NCBI GenBank assembly: GCA_029933125.1
Contig: JAOZOU010000003.1
Location: 292,542-356,541, forward strand
Length of the DNA stretch: 64,000 nt
Source: a bacterium
GTDB taxonomy: Bacteria > Arandabacterota > Arandabacteria > Arandabacterales > Arandabacteraceae
Direction of reading: 5' to 3'
Shown here: one piece after another, positions 59,324 to 64,000 of the stretch
Layout of the letters: each line of letters begins with the position of its first letter
Position numbering within the stretch: the stretch's first letter is position 1
The notes under the pieces: model-generated
Database searches by the model: none
Told to the model about the DNA's origin: nothing
The model's input: the letters and a program-made list of their open reading frames with translations, nothing else
Program-made: the position numbers and the translations under genes

Positions 59324-60751
59324 CTATTGGCTTCTCCAGAAGTTGAAACACACAAGTTTTTCCTCTGTCATTTCAGCGATTGCATATCTTAGTCCCTCTC
59401 TCCCGATACCACTATCTTTTACTCCACCATAGGGCATGTGATCGACTCGATAGGTAGGAACATCATTTATGATAACCCCACCGACCTCGATTCTCTCCGC
59501 AGCTGCAAACGCCTCTTCGAGTGAATTTGTGAAGATGCCTGCCTGGAGACCATACCTCGACTGGTTAATGGCATCGATACCTTCATCAAAGTTGTCATAA
59601 GGATTTATGCAAACAACAGGCGCAAAAGCCTCATCTTTCCAGACTCTGCTTGAGGCACTCACATTTGTAAGCACTGTTGGATCAAAGACTGTTCCGTTGC
59701 GCCTCCCACCGGCTACGATGCTTGCATCTGATGCACTAGCCTCTTCCACCCATTGTGCAATTCGCTGAGCATCCTTTTCAGAGATCATGGGACCCATCTG
59801 TGTTTCCTCTTCGAGAGGATTACCAACCTTGAGGCTCCGAGCGATCTTTGCCACACCATCGACAACATAATCAAAGACATCTCTGTGAACAACTACCCGC
59901 TGTACGGAAATGCATACCTGCCCAGCCAGAGCAAATGCGCCAAGTGCAATTCGTTTGATCGCGAAATCCACATCAGCTGAAGAGGCTACTATGACACCCG
60001 AATTTGATCCGAGCTCCATGGCTATTTTCTTGAAACCACAGTTGGTGGCAATCTCCTTGCCGATAGCAGCACTACCTGTAAACGTCACCATCCGGGGTCT
60101 TTCATCTCTCACAAGGCGAAGGCCAACCTCCCCACCTGGACCTGGCAAGACACTCATAGCCGCCTCAGGAAAGCCTGCTTCAAGTATGATTTCACCAAGG
60201 ATGAGATCTGCAATCGGTGTCTGACTCGCAGGTTTGAGAATGAAAGGATTTCCCGCTGCAATGGCAGGTGCAACCTTGTGAGCAGCCAGATTGAGCGGGA
60301 AGTTGAAAGGCGTGATGGCTACGATGGTTCCGATTGGCACCTTGATTGTATAGCCTCGTCGGGAGACACCGCCTGATGCAGCATCAAAAGGTATCTCATC
60401 GCCAGCAAGACGCCTTACCTCTTCAGCTGCAAATTCGAAGGTGGACGAAGCCCGGTCAACCTCAGCGCGAGCCTCCTTAAGTGTCTTGCCAACCTCACTT
60501 GCAAGTATTTTTGTGAGCTCTTCACGTCGCTTGATAAGAGCCTCTGCGACCCGCCTGAGGACTTTCGCTCGCTCGTACCTTGTAAGTTTCTTAAGCGTTG
60601 CTCTCGATCTTTCACAGGCTTCCAAAGCCTTATCCACTTCAGTGGGACTTGCACATGCAACTTCCTCAATGAGGCTTCCATCATATGGGCTATGCACTTC
60701 AAAGCATGCTCGACCCTCCACTTTCCTTCCAGCTACAATCATTGACCGCAT
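59324..60751 (-). CDS. NAD(P)-dependent aldehyde dehydrogenase
   Basis: A 475-residue member of the aldehyde dehydrogenase superfamily. The coenzyme region reads AITPFNFPLNLAAHKVAPAIAAGNPFILKPA, the general base is E in MELGSNSG, and the catalytic cysteine sits in AGQVCISVQR. Closest branches are non-phosphorylating glyceraldehyde-3-phosphate and lactaldehyde dehydrogenases; the substrate cannot be fixed. It lies 9 bases before the corrinoid gene in the long operon. Confidence 0.93.
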   Translation of the reverse strand: MRSMIVAGRKVEGRACFEVHSPYDGSLIEEVACASPTEVDKALEACERSRATLKKLTRYERAKVLRRVAEALIKRREELTKILASEVGKTLKEARAEVDRASSTFEFAAEEVRRLAGDEIPFDAASGGVSRRGYTIKVPIGTIVAITPFNFPLNLAAHKVAPAIAAGNPFILKPASQTPIADLILGEIILEAGFPEAAMSVLPGPGGEVGLRLVRDERPRMVTFTGSAAIGKEIATNCGFKKIAMELGSNSGVIVASSADVDFAIKRIALGAFALAGQVCISVQRVVVHRDVFDYVVDGVAKIARSLKVGNPLEEETQMGPMISEKDAQRIAQWVEEASASDASIVAGGRRNGTVFDPTVLTNVSASSRVWKDEAFAPVVCINPYDNFDEGIDAINQSRYGLQAGIFTNSLEEAFAAAERIEVGGVIINDVPTYRVDHMPYGGVKDSGIGREGLRYAIAEMTEEKLVCFNFWRSQ

Positions 60752-60764
60752 GTGGTTTCACCAC

Positions 60765-61835
60765 CTATTGAAAATTCACGCTTGCCGATATGCGATGAGT
60801 ATTGTCTATGTCTGCATCTCTCCAGAAAGCATAATCGGCGCTAAAGCGGCTGATCCTCAATCCTATCCCAGCACTCAGGCGCTTGTGGTCAAGACCGAGG
60901 CTTACGCGAATTGTATTGCTATAATCATAGAAACCGCCAACGTGTACATCACCACTCATCTTGCCAAGAGAGAAATCAACCTCATCATCTTTGAGGCCCT
61001 CGAATTTGAAGTCGCAGTCGAGTGCAAAACCAATCTTTCCTGAGAGTGAGATAAGTGGCAATTCATAGGAAGAGCCGAGTTTGACAGTGGGATAGATTGT
61101 CTCCTTGGTACTCACCTTGTACTTACCGCTCGGTGATTCACTTGAATAATACCATCCATCCCAGTAAAGAGGTGTAGTTGTTAAATCCTGAATATTAAGA
61201 CCGATTCTCCAATTGTGAGAAACCTCATGCAACAGGGCAGCATCGAGTCCGAATCCCAGTGCGCTTATGTCAGCTATTTCCTTCCAGATAAGCTTGGCAT
61301 TGAGGCCAAGGGAAGTCTTGGCATTGAGACTCCTTGCATAGGAGAGAAAACCAGCAATTTCGTTGTCGCTTTCCCATCTAACTCGATCGGGACGCCAGAG
61401 TCGTCTCTCACCTGGATCCCATACTCCATTGCCATTTGAGTCAATGAAGTCTTCACCAGGCTGATCAAGATGCGATGTGAAAGCTATGTCACTAACTCTT
61501 AGCCAAACAAGTCCAATTCCCCCGGCTACCGCTACTCCGTCTGCCCTGGAGAGTGGGCGACTGAATCCAAAACAGTTGTAATCGACGAGGCCACCAAATC
61601 TTTCCGAGTGCATGAGCAGCAGTTGGCTCATCTCGAGACGGGCAAGCCCGGCAGGATTCCAGTAGATTGCGCTTGCATCGTCAGCAATTGAAACAAAGGC
61701 TCCTCCCATTGCGAGTGCACGTGCACCAAAACCTGTTGTAAGAAATTCACCTGCCAGTTTGGTTCCCCAGCAAGGCGTTAAAGGAGCTGCACTCAAGAGC
61801 AAAGCGATTATCAATATTGTAGTAGATTTACTCAT
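60765..61835 (-). CDS. PorV/PorQ-family outer-membrane protein (UPF0164)
   Basis: A 356-residue secreted protein with a signal peptide (LLLSAAPLTPCWG) and a conserved N-terminal block GARALAMGGAFVSIADDASAIYWNPAGLARL, diagnostic of the UPF0164/PorV beta-barrel group. The remainder alternates hydrophobic and polar residues as in beta barrels and ends in an aromatic-rich strand (HRISASVNFQ). PorV acts as a type IX secretion shuttle in Bacteroidota; here the sorting-like domain at 1451-2401 is a possible client. GAGAGGAGAAG precedes the ATG. Confidence 0.87.
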   Translation of the reverse strand: MSKSTTILIIALLLSAAPLTPCWGTKLAGEFLTTGFGARALAMGGAFVSIADDASAIYWNPAGLARLEMSQLLLMHSERFGGLVDYNCFGFSRPLSRADGVAVAGGIGLVWLRVSDIAFTSHLDQPGEDFIDSNGNGVWDPGERRLWRPDRVRWESDNEIAGFLSYARSLNAKTSLGLNAKLIWKEIADISALGFGLDAALLHEVSHNWRIGLNIQDLTTTPLYWDGWYYSSESPSGKYKVSTKETIYPTVKLGSSYELPLISLSGKIGFALDCDFKFEGLKDDEVDFSLGKMSGDVHVGGFYDYSNTIRVSLGLDHKRLSAGIGLRISRFSADYAFWRDADIDNTHRISASVNFQ

Positions 61836-61869
61836 ATCTTCTCCTCTCTGAATGACCCTACTGACCGCA

Positions 61870-63546
61870 TCATCTCCTTCCCATGATTTCAGATGTCACA
61901 CAAGTCTGCAACAGATTAAGTGGGAGTGCTCCACAGCCAAGAAGTGTATCGTGAAATCTCTTAAGGTCGAAACTTCCCCCCTGGATTTTCTCCACCTGAT
62001 CCCTGATCTTCATTATTTTCCTCTTGCCAACAAGATAGCTCATCGCCTGACACGGATGAACTGCATATCTTTTCACTTCACGCTCAATAAAATCACGGTC
62101 AGCTCCCGTTTCATTTATCATAAAATTGATTGCATCATCAAGTGAGAAGTCACCGACCTGGAGTTTGACATCCACAATCGCACGGGCAGCACGAAATATT
62201 ATACCACCGAGGGCATGATCGATTGAATCGTCGCCATAGTAACCACTCCTTGCCATGAATTCCTCACAGTAAAATGCCCAGCCCTCGATGGCAAAAGTAT
62301 TTTCAGCCATGCGTCGAATCAATGACCGATTACCATTGGCAACAACAAATTGGAGGTGATGTCCTGGAAAGATTTCGTGAAATATGATTCCAGCCAATTG
62401 CCTCGACTTCATAATTCTCACGAATCTCAGTTTAAAATCTTCACTGAGGCTATCGGGAAGTGGGATGTAAAGATAGCCAACCTGTTTCGAATCAAATGGT
62501 CCAGGTGGTTCATAGGCATAGCCCGGAATGAGATCTTTTAGAAAGCGCGGTGTCTCGACTATCCTCACCTCGCCTGTGTCGGTGATGGAGACAATGTTGT
62601 TTCTCGTCAAGAAAACCTTAGCCGATTCAATCTCAGCATATGTGTGCCTTATTATGTCGCTTCGCCCAAGAGCCCTAGCCCTAAGGCTATCAGCTTTCGT
62701 AAGATGCGCTTGCTCGATGCTCTTTCTCTGCCTTTTCGCCTCTTCGAGCACCTGGGTCGCATAGGCTACTATCTCCTCAGGGCTCTCACTCACCTGGTTG
62801 AAACTGAGAAGCTCACCAAACCTTTCTCTTCCAAGTGCGAAATCTGGGTCAGCGGTTATAGCCAAAGAATCACAGAAATCGGCGAAGCCTGCCAAGGCCG
62901 CTCGAGCCTTGTCAACGAGACCTATGTCGAGATGCTTGAGCTTGGGATGGGTGTTAAGAGTGCCCAGAAATTGTGCAAAATCTCTCGTCTTTGTGGCAGC
63001 GATCTCACAATGAAGCTCAATCGGATCGCTTAGGTTTGCTCTCGCACTTGCAATAATCTTTGGGATTGCTCTAAGGCGGGAGGACAACTTGGTATCCAGG
63101 CCCTCTATATCAGGCTTTATAAGAAGATAATAGATGCCATTGATGCAGGCATCGGCATAGGTAAGTGGAGATCTCTGCCATATCTTAAGATCATCGAGGA
63201 GAAATTGCTGGTAGGCTATATCATTCTTGAGGAGATTGTAGTCTATCCATGATTGCAATGAGAGGCTATCCTCGATGAAGCTCTCAAGTGCGGGCTGGAT
63301 ATGGGAAAGACGCCTTCTATAGATGCTAAGAGCCCTGGGACTGAAAGTTGCGAGACGGTCATCGAATCTATGAATCCCCTTCGAGGTCGCATAGTCAGGA
63401 TAGAGCTCGAATTTGGCTTCAAAATAAGCTTTTCCCAGCGTGTCAAGGAATGCTTCAGCATCGGCAGGAGATAGTGGCAATTTTTCGGGACCATGCCAGC
63501 CTATGCGCGGTAGAGCAAGAAGAGCAAAGAGTATGAGATAACGCAA
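61870..63546 (-). CDS. DUF885 family protein, putative metallopeptidase
   Basis: A 558-residue protein with a short hydrophobic N-terminus that may be a signal peptide. The zinc motif HEIFPGHH and the following TFAIEGWAFYCEEFM with a glutamate are hallmarks of the DUF885 family, whose members are related to M32/M3-like peptidases of unknown substrate. The C-terminal block PCQAMSYLVGKRKIMKIRDQ is typical. It is the first gene of a long minus-strand run (PorV, aldehyde dehydrogenase, corrinoid genes). Confidence 0.9.
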   Translation of the reverse strand: MRYLILFALLALPRIGWHGPEKLPLSPADAEAFLDTLGKAYFEAKFELYPDYATSKGIHRFDDRLATFSPRALSIYRRRLSHIQPALESFIEDSLSLQSWIDYNLLKNDIAYQQFLLDDLKIWQRSPLTYADACINGIYYLLIKPDIEGLDTKLSSRLRAIPKIIASARANLSDPIELHCEIAATKTRDFAQFLGTLNTHPKLKHLDIGLVDKARAALAGFADFCDSLAITADPDFALGRERFGELLSFNQVSESPEEIVAYATQVLEEAKRQRKSIEQAHLTKADSLRARALGRSDIIRHTYAEIESAKVFLTRNNIVSITDTGEVRIVETPRFLKDLIPGYAYEPPGPFDSKQVGYLYIPLPDSLSEDFKLRFVRIMKSRQLAGIIFHEIFPGHHLQFVVANGNRSLIRRMAENTFAIEGWAFYCEEFMARSGYYGDDSIDHALGGIIFRAARAIVDVKLQVGDFSLDDAINFMINETGADRDFIEREVKRYAVHPCQAMSYLVGKRKIMKIRDQVEKIQGGSFDLKRFHDTLLGCGALPLNLLQTCVTSEIMGRR

Positions 63547-63850
63547 TCCTTCCTCTCAACGTTAGCGCTACTTGAGTAGGATATTTCACGAGACACCAAA
63601 TGTCAATAGGTGAACCCCTGGCCGATGCAAGCGTTGTGGTCAACGCCCTGTGACGCATCCCAGCAGGCCACGATATCGGGCGCGTGTGGCATCGGCTCGA
63701 AGCTCGTGTGCCGAGCGTTGTGTGGATCAAAGGAACGCTCAACCTGCCTAGGATGCGGGCGAGTGGGTTAGCCAGGCCTCCCTGCCCCGCACCACAACCT
63801 CGCATCGGCCAATTTAGATTTTAAGCTCCTGGGGTGCTAAAGTCAAGCTC
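63547..63850. other. GC-rich gene-free stretch with hairpin potential
   Basis: No supported gene. A minus-strand frame (63455-63805) crosses it but overlaps the start of the DUF885 gene and has no coding character. Stems include GCGTTG (63631-63636) with CAACGC (63641-63646), framed by GATGC and GCATC. Base composition differs from flanking genes; a non-coding RNA or a decayed element is possible. Confidence 0.35.
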
Positions 63851-63877
63851 AAAAGCCCATTCTTGGCGAGGCTTTTT
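63851..63877. terminator. Bidirectional terminator-like hairpin
   Basis: AAAAGCC (63851-63857) pairs with GGCTTTT (63870-63876), with T-rich flanks on both strands. On the minus strand it would stop transcription from tRNA-Leu before the DUF885 gene. Confidence 0.55.
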
Positions 63878-63927
63878 AATTTAATGTAAAGAAGTTACAT
63901 TCTATACCTGATGTATTACTTGAGAGA

Positions 63928-64000
63928 TGGTGCCGGGGGTCGGAGTCGAACCGACACGGATCTTACGATCCAGAGGATTTTAAGTCCCCTGCGTCTACCA
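63928..64000 (-). tRNA. tRNA-Leu (anticodon UAA), 5' end cut by the window
   Basis: Anticodon stem GGGGA/TCCTC with loop CTTAAAA giving UAA, a long variable arm of the class II type, T-arm GGTTCGACTCC, 3' acceptor strand and encoded CCA (63930-63928). The first bases of the acceptor and D-arm lie beyond 64000. Confidence 0.93.

Noticed and set aside
63455-63805. Minus-strand open frame of 116 codons
   Set aside because: It overlaps the signal-peptide region of the well-supported DUF885 gene in another frame; low complexity and Arg/Ser bias indicate chance opening.

Overview
The window is a densely packed, purely bacterial chromosomal segment. Nearly all genes from about 9.1 to 31.8 kb and from 36.5 kb to the end lie on the minus strand in long runs with 1-8 bp overlaps or short gaps. 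Lipopolysaccharide and outer-membrane genes (LptE-like, LpxL-like acyltransferase, LapA/LapB, PorV/UPF0164) point to a diderm. The FlgD/type-IX-like C-terminal domain, the PorV homologue, the TPR-CHAT protein with its sigma factor, the DUF885 protein and the Gram-positive-type LexA operator would fit an uncultured phylum of the FCB or neighbouring groups (for example Krumholzibacteriota, Eisenbacteria or KSB1-like bacteria). That placement is inference; the window has no 16S gene. GTG and TTG starts are common, and several were chosen from ribosome binding sites.

Layout. 0-6 kb: end of a histidine kinase, a response regulator carrying an orphan HisKA-like segment, a small ORF, then a probable cyclic-di-GMP-I riboswitch with an overlapping terminator that leads into a secreted zincin with a sorting-like C-terminus. 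A sigma-54 promoter and a fibronectin-III lipoprotein follow, then a large PDZ/membrane/GAF/PP2C phosphatase. 6-9 kb: a TPR membrane protein and a GH57 glycoside hydrolase. 9-25 kb: glycosyltransferase, leuS, trxB, lptE, an NtrC-type two-component pair, a nucleotide-sugar epimerase and dehydrogenase, a GGDEF diguanylate cyclase, tRNA-Arg, apt, acyP, a LOG-like protein, and a methyltransferase/deacetylase/heptosyltransferase group. 25-32 kb: tRNA-Pro, a PF06695 transporter, surE, GT2, an LpxL-like acyltransferase, a sugar ABC importer without an ATPase gene, and a TauE/SafE permease.

32-36.4 kb is the most unusual locus: an ECF-like sigma factor followed by a 1191-residue protein joining two zinc anti-sigma motifs, one membrane segment, TPRs and a CHAT caspase-like protease with intact His/Cys. 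36.5-41.5 kb: tRNA-Pro, a MerR regulator, gpsA, plsY, der, a PDZ/DUF512 radical SAM protein and tRNA-Gly. 41.6-46.6 kb is a LexA-controlled mutagenesis operon (lexA, a small DUF6504-like protein, a Y-family polymerase, and a DnaE whose PHP site is lost) with the LexA box between the -35 and -10. 46.6-63.5 kb: a membrane protein, then miaA, mutL, mutS, lapB, lapA, miaB, mtaB, an HgdC-like ATPase, a homocysteine methyltransferase, a corrinoid protein, an aldehyde dehydrogenase, a PorV-like protein and a DUF885 protein, probably one very long transcription unit. The window ends inside tRNA-Leu.

Working together: the diguanylate cyclase and the riboswitch suggest c-di-GMP control of surface proteins. 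The envelope genes build and monitor LPS and exopolysaccharide. The SOS operon and mutSL handle replication errors, and the sigma/anti-sigma/CHAT pair looks like a protease-gated transcription switch.
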